From the NCBI GenBank assembly GCA_937901435.1, contig CALGTJ010000623.1:1-18899 (forward strand): a stretch of DNA of 18,899 nt. Direction: 5' to 3'. Below the pieces are notes generated by a model that did not search any database, was not told where the DNA came from, and saw nothing but the letters and a program-made list of their open reading frames with translations. The DNA is from an uncultured Rhodobacter sp. GTDB taxonomy: Bacteria > Pseudomonadota > Alphaproteobacteria > Rhodobacterales > Rhodobacteraceae. Numbering within the stretch: the first letter of the stretch is position 1; each line of letters opens with the position of its first letter. The position numbers were made by a program, and so were the translations under genes. Positions 8,322 through 16,027 of this stretch are shown here, in pieces.

Positions 8322-9204
8322 CTGCGCCCCGCAAACCCAGTTTGTTGCGTGCTTCTTGCGGTGTGATGATCCGCGCCCCCATCCGTTCAATAATCTCGCG
8401 CGCGCGGGTAACAAGCTGTCCATTGGTCGCCAGCACGCCCCGATCCAGATAGATGTTATCTTCAAGGCCAACCCGCACATTACCACCTAAGGCGACGGCG
8501 GCCGCCATCATCGGCATCTGGCCTCGGCTGATCCCGAAACTGGCCCAGCTTGCACCGAACGGCAGCTGCGCTTTCATCGCCGCCATTGTCTCAACCGTCT
8601 GGTCTGCACCCCATGGGATGCCAAGGCACAGCTGGAACATGGGTGGCGCGTTGATCAGCCCTTCTTCCACCATTGCCTTGGCAAAGCGGATATGGCCCAA
8701 ATCGAAGACCTCCAGCTCGGGTTTAACACCCCATTCCTGCACCATTGCCGCCATTTTACGCAGGCTGGGCGGGGTCGAGATATAGATCATATCAGTATCG
8801 GAAAAATTCAGCGTACCGCAGTCAAGCGAACAAATCTCTGGCATACATTCTTTGACATGGGCCAGCCGTTCTTCGGGGCCAATCATGTCGGTTCCGAGGC
8901 CGGGCATAGCAGGATTATCGGCATCAGAAATCCAATCGCCGCCCATGCCAGCGGTGATGTTGATCACAATATCAGTTTCGCTATCGCGTATCCGGTCAAC
9001 GATTTCCTTGAACAACTTGGGGTCACGTGATCCCTGCCCTGTTTCAGGATCACGCGCATGGATATGCGCGATGGAGGCACCCGCTTTTGCCGCTTCAATC
9101 GCTGCATCTGCGACCTCCTTTGGCTTTACAGGTACATGCGGACTTTTACCGGTGGTATCCCCGGCCCCGGTGACCGCACAGGTCAGGACGACGTCGTAAT
9201 TCAT
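8314..9204 (-). CDS. Beta-keto acid cleavage enzyme (BKACE, DUF849), probable 3-dehydrocarnitine cleavage
   Basis: This 296-residue TIM-barrel protein belongs to the BKACE family, whose prototype is the 3-keto-5-aminohexanoate cleavage enzyme Kce. The metal ligands are visible: the HIHARD motif (His47, His49) and Glu248 in VRVGLEDN. The family condenses a beta-keto acid with acetyl-CoA and splits it into acetoacetate and a new CoA ester. A known subgroup acts on 3-dehydrocarnitine to give betainyl-CoA, and the carnitine-dehydrogenase-like gene at 10377-11327 fits that role. It is the first gene of the minus-strand operon and diverges from the CdhR-type regulator gene. A GGGGAG sequence about 12 nt before the ATG is a rather distant ribosome site. 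Family certain; substrate well supported by context but not proven. Confidence 0.9.
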   Translation of the reverse strand: MNYDVVLTCAVTGAGDTTGKSPHVPVKPKEVADAAIEAAKAGASIAHIHARDPETGQGSRDPKLFKEIVDRIRDSETDIVINITAGMGGDWISDADNPAMPGLGTDMIGPEERLAHVKECMPEICSLDCGTLNFSDTDMIYISTPPSLRKMAAMVQEWGVKPELEVFDLGHIRFAKAMVEEGLINAPPMFQLCLGIPWGADQTVETMAAMKAQLPFGASWASFGISRGQMPMMAAAVALGGNVRVGLEDNIYLDRGVLATNGQLVTRAREIIERMGARIITPQEARNKLGLRGADG

Positions 9205-9257
9205 TCAGACAGGCTCCCCTTTTCTTTAATTTGGCGCTCAGAGAGATAAGAATTGTG

Positions 9258-9287
9258 TCGACTATTCGCCATATTTTTGCTTATAAT
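9258..9287 (+). promoter_or_regulatory. Probable sigma-70 promoter of the regulator gene
   Basis: A perfect -10 hexamer TATAAT lies at 9282-9287. The best -35 match is TCGACT at 9258-9263 (4 of 6), with an 18-bp spacer. Transcription would begin near 9294, giving a leader of about 25 nt before the ATG at 9319. This placement argues against upstream start codons at 9253 (TTG) and 9286 (inside the -10 box). Confidence 0.6.
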
Positions 9288-9293
9288 GGCGAA
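9265..9293. promoter_or_regulatory. Candidate operator: perfect 8-bp inverted repeat in the divergent promoter region
   Basis: TTCGCCAT (9265-9272) and ATGGCGAA (9286-9293) are exact reverse complements separated by 13 bp. The arm centres are 21 bp apart, two helical turns, as expected for a dimeric regulator. The repeat overlaps the -10 box of the regulator promoter and lies upstream of the BKACE operon. Binding could repress the regulator gene while activating the leftward operon. The CdhR-like protein encoded alongside is the obvious candidate binder; this is inference. Confidence 0.6.
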
Positions 9294-9309
9294 AAATCGC
9301 ACCAAAACC

Positions 9310-9315
9310 AGAAGG
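9310..9315 (+). promoter_or_regulatory. Shine-Dalgarno site fixing the regulator start
   Basis: AGAAGG ends 3 nt before the ATG at 9319. It is the only purine-rich ribosome site near the candidate starts and supports the shorter 358-residue protein. Confidence 0.55.
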
Positions 9316-9318
9316 CTA

Positions 9319-10395
9319 ATGACCGTGGAAATTGATATCTCTCCCAAAATGACACCAGCGCAGGTTCACGCAGTTTTTATCATTGTGCCAAGGTTTAATA
9401 TCACAACCCTGATCACCATGATCGAGGCGATGAGAATTGCAAATTACCTCGCGCCTGCGCCAATATTCTCGTGGGAAATCGCCTCCTTTGATGGCAAAAA
9501 AATCACCGCCAGCAACGGGATGACAACCACCGTAGAGGTCGCGGATGACACCTTGCGGCCCGCCGAATTCGCCTTTGTTCTGGGCAGTTGGGGGACGGAA
9601 CACTATGCAAACAAACACCTCATTACTTGGCTACGGAAACGTAACCGTGCTGGCACCCGCATCTGCGGGGTCGAGTTGGGTTGCTACATCGTTGCCCGTG
9701 CCGGTTTGCTGGACGGCAAGCCTGCGACGATCCATTGGTCATGGCTGAACGGGTTCCGCGAGACATTCGACCGTGTCGATGTGCGCGAGGGGTTGTTTAC
9801 GCTTGATAGCAAAGTTATGACCTGCGCGGGTGGATTGGCCGGTGTGGATCTGATGTTGCGCTTGATTGAGGAACTTCAGGGCAGCAGTTTTTCCGGTGAG
9901 ATTGCCGACCAGATGTTACACCACCCGATCCGCAATGCCACAACGCCGCAACGCAGTACAATGGGGCGCAGCACAGAAACAATGTTGCCGCTGGTGCGCG
10001 AAGCGATGACATTGATCGAGAACAACATCGAAGAACCGCTGACCGTGCCAGAAATCGCGAACCTGCTTGATGTGTCGCAGCGCCAGTTGGAGCGGCAGTT
10101 CAAAAAACATGTAGGGTGTACGGTTGTGCAATTCGGATTGCTCAGGAGGCTGCAAAATGCGCGGCTTTTGCTGATCTCAACTCAGCTGAGCATCCGCCAG
10201 ATCGCAACGGCTTCAGGTTTTAACACCCTATCACATTTTGCCTATTCCTTCGGTAAATTCTTTGACCGCCGCCCGTCCGACTACCGTGAGGCTTGGCCAG
10301 AAAACGAACCTGCACCAAGCTGGCCCGGCTCGCTTTCAGATTTCCTCAACACGCTCAATGGCAAGTCAGACAAAACTCAGGTGGTGCGCGTCTGA
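9319..10395 (+). CDS. GlxA/CdhR-type AraC-family regulator with DJ-1/PfpI-like sensor domain
   Basis: This 358-residue protein combines an N-terminal class I glutamine-amidotransferase-like (DJ-1/PfpI) domain at about residues 17-185, including RICGVELGCYIVARAG, with a C-terminal double helix-turn-helix AraC domain at about 230-325. The first helix-turn-helix is LTVPEIANLLDVSQRQLE; the second spans IRQIATASGFNTLSHFAYSF. The architecture is that of CdhR and GbdR, which sense carnitine and glycine betaine in Pseudomonas and activate their catabolic genes. The gene is divergent from the BKACE/transport operon, with a palindromic candidate operator between. I start it at ATG 9319 rather than TTG 9253 or ATG 9286 because both of those precede the predicted transcript. 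Its 3' end overlaps the convergent dehydrogenase gene by 19 nt. The inducer is probably carnitine or a related betaine. Confidence 0.9.
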   Translation: MTVEIDISPKMTPAQVHAVFIIVPRFNITTLITMIEAMRIANYLAPAPIFSWEIASFDGKKITASNGMTTTVEVADDTLRPAEFAFVLGSWGTEHYANKHLITWLRKRNRAGTRICGVELGCYIVARAGLLDGKPATIHWSWLNGFRETFDRVDVREGLFTLDSKVMTCAGGLAGVDLMLRLIEELQGSSFSGEIADQMLHHPIRNATTPQRSTMGRSTETMLPLVREAMTLIENNIEEPLTVPEIANLLDVSQRQLERQFKKHVGCTVVQFGLLRRLQNARLLLISTQLSIRQIATASGFNTLSHFAYSFGKFFDRRPSDYREAWPENEPAPSWPGSLSDFLNTLNGKSDKTQVVRV

Positions 10396-11327
10396 CGCAG
10401 GGCATTCAGCACGCCTACTATTTCGCGGTCGCGCTGTGCGGCCATGTCTTTAAAGTGCCTATCTCCTGCAACAGCGTTGCAGCCATCCACCATCAGGTCG
10501 CGCAATTCTTTGGTCAGCTCGGGCGCTTCCAGACGGGTCCAAGGCAGTTTCAGCGCGGGTCCGAACTGATCCAGATTGGCCGCCATGCCGCCCGCTCCGC
10601 AGGCCACATGAAATGCCATACATTGCCCTTGGGACACCATGCGCGGGGCTGGCCCGTTCATCAGCGCGAAATCAATGTCCTCGGGCGTCGCCTCGCCATT
10701 AGCGACCATATGCAAGGCCTCGCGCCACAGGGCTTCTTGCAGACGTGTCGCGACAAAACCGGGGATTTCCTTTTTCATCATCAATGGTGCTTTGCCCGCG
10801 ATCTTGTAAAAGTCCCCGGCCCAATTCACCGCTTCGGGTGCCGTCTTTTTACCGCCAACAATCTCGACCAATGGCAACAGATACGGCGGGTTAAACGGAT
10901 GGCCTATGACCGTGCGTTCTGGCGTCGGGCAATCGGCCTGAATGTCGCTCATCATCAGCCCAGAGGTGGAAGAGCCAATGACAACTGAAGGCGGCAGGAT
11001 CACCCCCATCTTTGCGTAAAGCGCTTGTTTGACACCCAACCGCTCTGGCCCACTTTCCTGCACAAATTCAGCCCCTTCCAGCGCATCTTTCAGATCCGTT
11101 TCAATGCGCAACCGGTCTCGTGAAGCACCGTCCGCCAGCCCCAGATCAGTCAAGCTGATCCAGGCCGTGTTAAGGATCGACATAAAGGCATCCGCCTCAG
11201 CCACATCATGCAAATAAGCAGTAACGTCATACCCACGTGCGAGAAAATGCGCGGTCCACCCAGCGCCAATGGGGCCGGCGCCAATGCTTGTCACGCGGGT
11301 CACGGATTGAGGATCAGGATACATCAT
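10377..11327 (-). CDS. L-carnitine dehydrogenase-like 3-hydroxyacyl dehydrogenase
   Basis: This 316-residue NAD-dependent dehydrogenase has a Rossmann motif IGAGPIGAGW (Gly16, Gly18, Gly21), the VQESGPERL segment (89-97), SSTSGL (119-124) and the catalytic HPFNPPYLLPLVE (His143, Glu155). The C-terminal half includes PGFVATRLQEALWREALH and QFGPALKLPWT, both typical of carnitine 3-dehydrogenase (EC 1.1.1.108) as I remember it. It would oxidise carnitine to 3-dehydrocarnitine for the BKACE enzyme. It lacks the C-terminal thioesterase domain fused to some carnitine dehydrogenases. One segment (MNGPAPRMVSQGQ) differs from the GxGLRW-type motif I expect there, so the substrate may be an analogue. 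Two ATGs stand in tandem at the start, preceded by AAAGGTGA; the first overlaps the stop of the caiD gene (ATGA). Confidence 0.83.
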   Translation of the reverse strand: MMYPDPQSVTRVTSIGAGPIGAGWTAHFLARGYDVTAYLHDVAEADAFMSILNTAWISLTDLGLADGASRDRLRIETDLKDALEGAEFVQESGPERLGVKQALYAKMGVILPPSVVIGSSTSGLMMSDIQADCPTPERTVIGHPFNPPYLLPLVEIVGGKKTAPEAVNWAGDFYKIAGKAPLMMKKEIPGFVATRLQEALWREALHMVANGEATPEDIDFALMNGPAPRMVSQGQCMAFHVACGAGGMAANLDQFGPALKLPWTRLEAPELTKELRDLMVDGCNAVAGDRHFKDMAAQRDREIVGVLNALRQTRTT

Positions 11328-12127
11328 TCACCTTTGAAATTGGGTTCACGTTTCTCGACAAAAGCGGCAACGCCTTCTTTAGCATCTTCAGATTTAAGCA
11401 TCTTGCGGTAGGTCGGCATGGGATCCGTGCGCATTTTGTGAAACGCCTTTTCGAGCGGCACACATTCAATCTCGCGCTGCACTTCCTTGACGGCTTGCAT
11501 CGCCAGCGGTGCGGACCACGCGATTGACGCCGCCCATTCGCGCGCGGCATCCATCAATTGTTCCTTGGGAACAACCTTGTTGACCAACCCGTAATGCGCG
11601 GCCTCGGTGGCGGACATCCGGCGGCCCAGCAGAAACATCTCCATCGCGATGTTATGGGGAATGCGGCGTGGAAGGCGTTGCAATGCGCCCGCGTCCGGCA
11701 CAATTCCCAAGGGCATTTCGGGCAGCCCGAATTCCACATGGTCTGCTGCGATCAGCAGATCACAACCCATCGCCATCTCGAACCCGCCACCAATCGCAAG
11801 CCCGTTGATCGCGGCGATCACTGGTTTGTTCAGCGCCCAGTTCTCGGTGAGGCCAGTGAAGCCGCCAAAGCCGTATTCATCGGCCTCCCACCAGTTATCA
11901 AGGCTCATCTCGCCATCGTTAAGCGCCTTGAGGTCCCAGCCTGCCGAAAAGATCTTGTCCCCGCCGCCCGTTAGAATGGCGCACCGCAAGTCTTTGTCTT
12001 CATGCAATTCCTGAAACGCGGCGGCCAGTGCCTGTGAGGTCGGGACATCGATGGCATTCACCTTGCCGCGCTCGAGTGTCACCTCAAGCACATGCCCGTC
12101 ACGATAGGTCGTTACACCTGTCGACAT
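11324..12127 (-). CDS. caiD: Carnitinyl-CoA dehydratase (crotonobetainyl-CoA hydratase), CaiD
   Basis: This 267-residue crotonase-fold enzyme resembles E. coli CaiD along its whole length as I recall that sequence: FSAGWDLKA, GGFTGLTE, NKPVIAAINGLAIGGGFEMA, LGIVPDAG, LLGRRMSATEA and the C-terminal SEDAKEG/EKREPNFKG. The two catalytic glutamates are present, Glu117 in GGGFE and Glu137 in LPEMPLG. The enzyme interconverts crotonobetainyl-CoA and L-carnitinyl-CoA in the cytoplasm. In an aerobic cluster with a dehydrogenase and BKACE the hydration direction, towards carnitine, is the useful one. The start codon shares one base with the stop of the flavin monooxygenase gene (TGATG), and its own stop overlaps the carnitine-dehydrogenase-like gene, so all three are coupled. 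A hydratase for a closely related onium enoyl-CoA is the alternative. Confidence 0.87.
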   Translation of the reverse strand: MSTGVTTYRDGHVLEVTLERGKVNAIDVPTSQALAAAFQELHEDKDLRCAILTGGGDKIFSAGWDLKALNDGEMSLDNWWEADEYGFGGFTGLTENWALNKPVIAAINGLAIGGGFEMAMGCDLLIAADHVEFGLPEMPLGIVPDAGALQRLPRRIPHNIAMEMFLLGRRMSATEAAHYGLVNKVVPKEQLMDAAREWAASIAWSAPLAMQAVKEVQREIECVPLEKAFHKMRTDPMPTYRKMLKSEDAKEGVAAFVEKREPNFKGE

Positions 12128-13170
12128 CAGAGTGTCTCCTTAAATTCTGGCATGACTTCTTTCACGAACATGCGCAGGGATCGTTGCTGCGCTTCGTGGC
12201 TGAGACCCATAGATGCGTAGTAGATGAACTCGTTCACCCCCAAGGCTTGATATTTCTTCAACTTTTGAATGACCGTATCGGGCGAGCCGAACATCAGGTT
12301 CTCTTCCAACATCACAGGGTCATATTGTTCGCGGCCTTCCAATGCGTCCAGTGGGATGGATTTTGGGAAACCGTTGACCACATCCCCTGTATTGCGGAAC
12401 AGGTTTTCGAACTGGCTCAGCAACCTGCGGATGGCATTCAGAGCCTCTTGCCGGTCTGCGTCATTGTCGTAAAGACAGGCATGGCGCATCAAAGCAAACC
12501 GCGGAAGCCAGCCATTGTCAGCCTTCACGATCGCCTCATTCAATTGCTGCATATAAAGTTCAGCTTCGGCAAAGGGCCGGGTCAGCGGCCAGCAGTTCAC
12601 GTGGCATTTCTCGCGCATCGCATAGTCGTATGTGATCGGAGAGCGGGCCGAAACCCAAACAGGCACCTCCGGCTGCACTGGCTTGGGGACCGACGTAGAG
12701 GTCGGAAAGTTCCAAAACTCGCCGTCGTGGGCATAATCACCGCCCCACAACGCTCGCACTGCTGGCAACATTTCTTGCATATAACGCCAGGCATCAGACT
12801 GTTTCAATCCCGGTCTCATGCGGTCAAATTCACGCTGATAGGCGCCAGAGCCGATACCGAACTCCAACCGTCCGCCGCTAATCAGATCAACAAACGCCGC
12901 CTCACCCGCCAGATTGATCGGATGCCAATAGGCCGCTGTGGCCACTGCAGTGCCCAAGCGTATATTGCTGGTCTCTTTCGACCACCACGTCAGCAGTTGA
13001 AACGGATTGGGTGCAATCGTCATCTCAAGCGCGTGGTGCTCGGCGGACCAGACAATATCGAACCCACCTTCATCGGCAATCTGCACCATCTCAAGCGTGT
13101 GACGGGCGACGTCTTTCATGTCATAGCTGTCGTCGATCCGCTCCATGTTCACGGCCAATTGGAATTTCAT
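12127..13170 (-). CDS. LLM-class (luciferase-like) FMNH2-dependent monooxygenase, oxygenase component, TgnB-like
   Basis: This 347-residue TIM-barrel protein is a bacterial-luciferase-family oxygenase: MKFQLAVNMERID at the N-terminus, EGGFDIVWSAEHHALEM (34-50), ISGGRLEFGIGSGAYQREF (97-115), DYAHDGEFWNFP (145-156) and a C-terminal TPDTV-like phosphate region (GSPDTVIQKLKKY). Such enzymes need reduced FMN from a separate reductase; the flavin reductase domain at 17.2-17.7 kb is a ready partner. From memory, the overall pattern is close to TgnB, the oxygenase that opens the trigonelline (N-methylnicotinate) ring in Acinetobacter baylyi, and less like RutA. An AAGGAG site 6 nt upstream supports the start. 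It follows the aldehyde dehydrogenase gene by 32 nt and overlaps caiD by 1 nt. Family firm; substrate probably an N-methylated heterocyclic or quaternary betaine. Confidence 0.85.
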   Translation of the reverse strand: MKFQLAVNMERIDDSYDMKDVARHTLEMVQIADEGGFDIVWSAEHHALEMTIAPNPFQLLTWWSKETSNIRLGTAVATAAYWHPINLAGEAAFVDLISGGRLEFGIGSGAYQREFDRMRPGLKQSDAWRYMQEMLPAVRALWGGDYAHDGEFWNFPTSTSVPKPVQPEVPVWVSARSPITYDYAMREKCHVNCWPLTRPFAEAELYMQQLNEAIVKADNGWLPRFALMRHACLYDNDADRQEALNAIRRLLSQFENLFRNTGDVVNGFPKSIPLDALEGREQYDPVMLEENLMFGSPDTVIQKLKKYQALGVNEFIYYASMGLSHEAQQRSLRMFVKEVMPEFKETL

Positions 13171-13202
13171 CTTAATTCTCCTTACTCAACTCTTGGACCT
13201 GC

Positions 13203-14684
13203 TCAACGCATCACAAACGGGTTCGAAATCGGCTCATCCGAAGTATTCACCCAGATCGTCTTGGGCCGTGTGTAATCATAGATCGCCTGGAACCCGCTTT
13301 CCCGGCCATAGCCAGACCCTTTGACACCGCCGAATTCCGCGATGGGCGATACCACGCGGTAGGTGTTCACCCAGACAATGCCCGCTTGCACTGCATTCGC
13401 CATCCGCAAGGATCGTGCCGAGTCGCGCGTGAAGATGCCGGCCGCCAGCCCGTGTTCTGAATCGTTGGCCAATTCCAGCACCTCTTCTTCGGTTTTGAAA
13501 CGCTGAACGGATAGGACAGGCCCAAACAATTCGGTGTCGACAATCTGCAAATCCTGACGCGGACATTCAATAATTGTCGGCTCATAAAACAAGCCCCCCA
13601 TGCCATCAGGCTGCTTGCCCCCCGCAAGGATCGTGGCCCCTTGCTCTTGGGCATAGGCAACCTCCCGCTGGATGTTTTCCAACTGACCGATAGTGCAGAG
13701 CGGCCCCATCTGGGTTTCCTCGGCAAGCGGATCGCCGATCACGATCTGGCGGGTAAGCGCCGTCATCTTCTCCAAAAATTCATCCGCGATATCTTCGTGT
13801 AGATAAAGACGCGAGCCCGCGACACAGCTTTGCCCCGTGGCCCCGAATATCCCCGCAATCGAGGCGTTGACCGCGCTCTCTATATCGGCGTCCTCAAACA
13901 CAATGAACGGGGATTTCCCGCCCAACTCCAACGACACTTCGGCAAAGTTGCGTTTCACATTCTCCAGCACATGCCGCGCTGCATTTGGTCCACCGGTGAA
14001 GGACACGCGTGCCACAAGAGGATGCCCGGTCAGCGCACGCCCACAGGGCTCGCCGTGACCCGTGACAATGTTGACAACACCGGGTGGAATACCCGCTTCT
14101 TCGATCAGCCTGCCGAACTCCAGCATCGCCGCACTGGCATGTTCCGAGGCTTTGAGCACCACGGTATTGCCCGCGGCCAAAGCCGGGCCAAGTTTAACGG
14201 CCACCAAGAAAAGCTGCGAGTTCCACGGCACCACAGCGGCCACCACGCCAAGCGGTTCACGCTTGGTAAAAACGAACATGTCGGGCTTGTCGATAGGCAG
14301 GGTCTCGCCACTTACCTTGTCCGCACAGCCTGCGAAAAAGTGGAAGAACTCCGCGATATATTTGGCTTGCCAACGGGTTTCTTTCAGCATCTTGCCCGTG
14401 TCAATGGACTCCGTGCGCCCCAACCCCTCGGACTGATCCGCCAGCAAATCACCCAGTTTGCGTAGGCATTTTCCGCGCTCAGTCGGCGTCATTTTAGCCC
14501 AAGCGCCTTTGTTAAACGCCTCATGCGCCGTCTCTACCGCGCGGTTCACGTCAGCCTCTGTCGCTTCCGGCACGCGGCTCCAGATTTCGCCGGTACTGGG
14601 GTTCACACTGTCAAACGTGCCACCGTCAGATGCATCCACCCAATCGCCGTTGATAAGCATCTGATAATTCTTGATGTCACCCAT
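13203..14684 (-). CDS. NAD(P)-dependent aldehyde dehydrogenase
   Basis: This 493-residue protein is a full-length ALDH-superfamily enzyme: VVPWNSQ (Asn154) for cofactor and oxyanion binding, VSFTGGPNAARHV in the nucleotide loop, general-base Glu254 in LELGGKSP and catalytic Cys287 in ATGQSCVAGSR. It ends KTIWVNTSDEPISNPFVMR. Start ATG 14682-14684 has AGAGGG about 9 nt upstream. It is the first gene of the leftward operon and sits directly before the flavin monooxygenase, so it probably oxidises the aldehyde (or its cyclic hydroxylactone form) produced by oxidative ring opening, as TgnC does in the trigonelline pathway. Trimethylaminobutyraldehyde dehydrogenase, which makes gamma-butyrobetaine, is the main alternative and would also fit this cluster. 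Confidence 0.9.
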   Translation of the reverse strand: MGDIKNYQMLINGDWVDASDGGTFDSVNPSTGEIWSRVPEATEADVNRAVETAHEAFNKGAWAKMTPTERGKCLRKLGDLLADQSEGLGRTESIDTGKMLKETRWQAKYIAEFFHFFAGCADKVSGETLPIDKPDMFVFTKREPLGVVAAVVPWNSQLFLVAVKLGPALAAGNTVVLKASEHASAAMLEFGRLIEEAGIPPGVVNIVTGHGEPCGRALTGHPLVARVSFTGGPNAARHVLENVKRNFAEVSLELGGKSPFIVFEDADIESAVNASIAGIFGATGQSCVAGSRLYLHEDIADEFLEKMTALTRQIVIGDPLAEETQMGPLCTIGQLENIQREVAYAQEQGATILAGGKQPDGMGGLFYEPTIIECPRQDLQIVDTELFGPVLSVQRFKTEEEVLELANDSEHGLAAGIFTRDSARSLRMANAVQAGIVWVNTYRVVSPIAEFGGVKGSGYGRESGFQAIYDYTRPKTIWVNTSDEPISNPFVMR

Positions 14685-14825
14685 TGCACAAACCCTCTTT
14701 GATTTGATTCCTATTCAAAGCTGCTTTCTCGATTAGGATTCGGGAAAAAACGACATCAGTTGTCGAAAAATCCGAAACTCTCTTTTTGGGATCGGGGCAC
14801 GGTACATAGAAAGGAGAGCCGCAAG
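14685..14825. promoter_or_regulatory. Divergent control region with inverted repeat
   Basis: This 141-bp gap separates the leftward aldehyde dehydrogenase operon from the rightward RidA operon and must hold both promoters. It is AT-richer than the flanking genes. An inverted repeat CGACA-N5-TGTCG lies at 14751-14765, flanked by A-runs, and a wider TTCGG (14739-14743) with CCGAA (14772-14776) encloses it. I could not find a convincing -35/-10 pair in either direction, which suggests activator dependence. The string CGAAAAATC (14764-14772) also occurs at 9290-9298 beside the other candidate operator. Confidence 0.5.
14811..14816 (+). promoter_or_regulatory. Shine-Dalgarno site fixing the RidA start
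   Basis: AAGGAG stands 9 nt before the ATG at 14826. It excludes the longer frame that would begin with TTG at 14760, inside the inverted repeat of the control region. Confidence 0.65.
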
Positions 14826-15227
14826 ATGGTCGACAAAAAGCAAGTCATCGGAGGTCCGCTAGAAATTGGCGGCAGGGTCCTATCGTTGTCACGGGCAATA
14901 CGTGCGGGTGATTTTGTCTTTCTAACGGGGCAAATTCCGATGCGAGATGGCGTACCGATGACCGATGGCAGCGTGCAGGATCAAACTCGCGCGGTGCTGG
15001 ATGACATCACCGCAACACTGGCCGAGGCAGGCTGCACCCGTGATGATGTGGTCAAGGCGATGGTCTGGCTGCGTGAGCCCTCTGACTTCCCAGGCTTTAA
15101 CGAAGTTTACGGTGAATACTTCCCTATTGAAGCCCCGACACGGTCCGCCGTTGTCAGCGATCTACTAGTTGACGCACGGGTCGAAGTTGAGGTCATGGCG
15201 TATAAGCCAATAGGGCGCGATACATAA
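14826..15227 (+). CDS. RidA/YjgF/RutC-family protein (enamine/imine deaminase or hydrolase aid)
   Basis: This 133-residue protein has the size and pattern of RidA proteins: GDFVFLTGQIPM (28-39), DDITATLAEAGC (59-70), FNEVYGEYFP (91-100), the substrate-binding Arg106 in PTRSAVV and Glu120 in VEVEVMA. With the Arg/Glu pair intact it may hydrolyse reactive enamines or imines, as RidA does for 2-aminoacrylate and RutC is thought to help with in pyrimidine breakdown. It forms a homotrimer in the family. Its stop shares one base with the start of the alpha/beta hydrolase gene (TAATG), so the two are coupled. In this operon the likely task is clearing an enamine produced when an N-containing ring is opened; that is inference. 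Confidence 0.87.
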   Translation: MVDKKQVIGGPLEIGGRVLSLSRAIRAGDFVFLTGQIPMRDGVPMTDGSVQDQTRAVLDDITATLAEAGCTRDDVVKAMVWLREPSDFPGFNEVYGEYFPIEAPTRSAVVSDLLVDARVEVEVMAYKPIGRDT

Positions 15228-16027
15228 TGGCGCTGGCACCAGACGGCACGCAATTCGAATTATTCGGTCCGGCAGATGCGCCGGTTGTTGTGCTGATCCA
15301 CGGTCTGGGTCTGAACCAAGAATGCTGGCAGTGGACCACCCCTGCCCTGACGGACAGCTACCGCGTTCTGACCTATAACTTATATGGGCATGGAGGCTCC
15401 AGCGCGCCGCCTGAAACGCCCTGCTTGTCATTGTTTTCAAATCAATTGGCCAGCTTGCTCGATCACTGCGACATCAATCGTGCTGTGATCGGCGGCTTCT
15501 CTTTGGGTGGCATGATCGCACGTCGTTTTGCCCAGGATACACCCGACAGGGCGCTGGCTTTGATCATCCTTCATTCCCCCCACGAACGCAGTGATGCAGC
15601 CCAGACCGCCATTCTGAGGCGGGTGGATCAGGCCCGCGAAATTGGGCCAAGTTCCACGGTCGAAGCCGCTCTTGAGCGATGGTTTACTGCCCCCTTCCGC
15701 GTTGCCAACCCCGAGATGATGGAGGTCGTGCGCGGCTGGGTGACTGCCAACCAAAAGTCAATCTACCACACAATTTACCGCGTTCTGGCCACCGGCATTG
15801 ACGAGATTTTGGCCCCTGATCCAGCAATTTCTTGCCCCGCGCTGATCATCACAGGGGACGAAGACTATGGCAATGGCCCTGAAATGACCCAAGCCATCGC
15901 TGCTGAAATTTCCGGTGCTCAGGCGGTAGTTTTGAAAGGTTTGCGGCACATGGCCTTGGCCGAATCACCAGATGCGGTGAATAGGCCAATCAGGACATTC
16001 CTTGATACATTGAGCCTTGCACCATGA
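15227..16027 (+). CDS. Alpha/beta hydrolase (RutD/TgnD/enol-lactonase-like)
   Basis: This 266-residue protein is a canonical alpha/beta hydrolase: oxyanion-hole motif LIHGLGLNQECW (23-34), nucleophile elbow GGFSLGGM with Ser92, acid residue in ITGDEDYG (Asp211 or Asp213) and His241 in LRHMALAE. It lacks a signal peptide. Related proteins with similar neighbours are RutD (aminoacrylate or carbamate step) and TgnD, the hydrolase that splits the N-methylformamido intermediate of trigonelline into methylamine, formate, CO2 and succinate semialdehyde. Its position between RidA and the flavin-reductase fusion supports an amide or ester hydrolysis step after oxidative cleavage. Its start overlaps the RidA stop, and its stop overlaps the fusion gene's start (ATGA at 16024-16027). 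Fold certain, reaction inferred. Confidence 0.87.
   Translation: MALAPDGTQFELFGPADAPVVVLIHGLGLNQECWQWTTPALTDSYRVLTYNLYGHGGSSAPPETPCLSLFSNQLASLLDHCDINRAVIGGFSLGGMIARRFAQDTPDRALALIILHSPHERSDAAQTAILRRVDQAREIGPSSTVEAALERWFTAPFRVANPEMMEVVRGWVTANQKSIYHTIYRVLATGIDEILAPDPAISCPALIITGDEDYGNGPEMTQAIAAEISGAQAVVLKGLRHMALAESPDAVNRPIRTFLDTLSLAP

Noticed and set aside
8322..8486. Long N-terminal extension of the ABC ATPase
   Set aside because: It is entirely within the BKACE gene; the ATG at 8319-8321 precedes the normal start of the nucleotide-binding domain.
9253..9318. Earlier regulator starts (TTG 9253, ATG 9286)
   Set aside because: The first lies upstream of the predicted promoter and the second inside its -10 box, so neither would be in the mRNA; the ATG at 9319 has its own ribosome site.
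12028..13275. A 415-codon open frame on the plus strand
   Set aside because: It is antisense to the flavin monooxygenase gene, rich in His, Arg and Gln as expected for shadow frames, with no domain signature.
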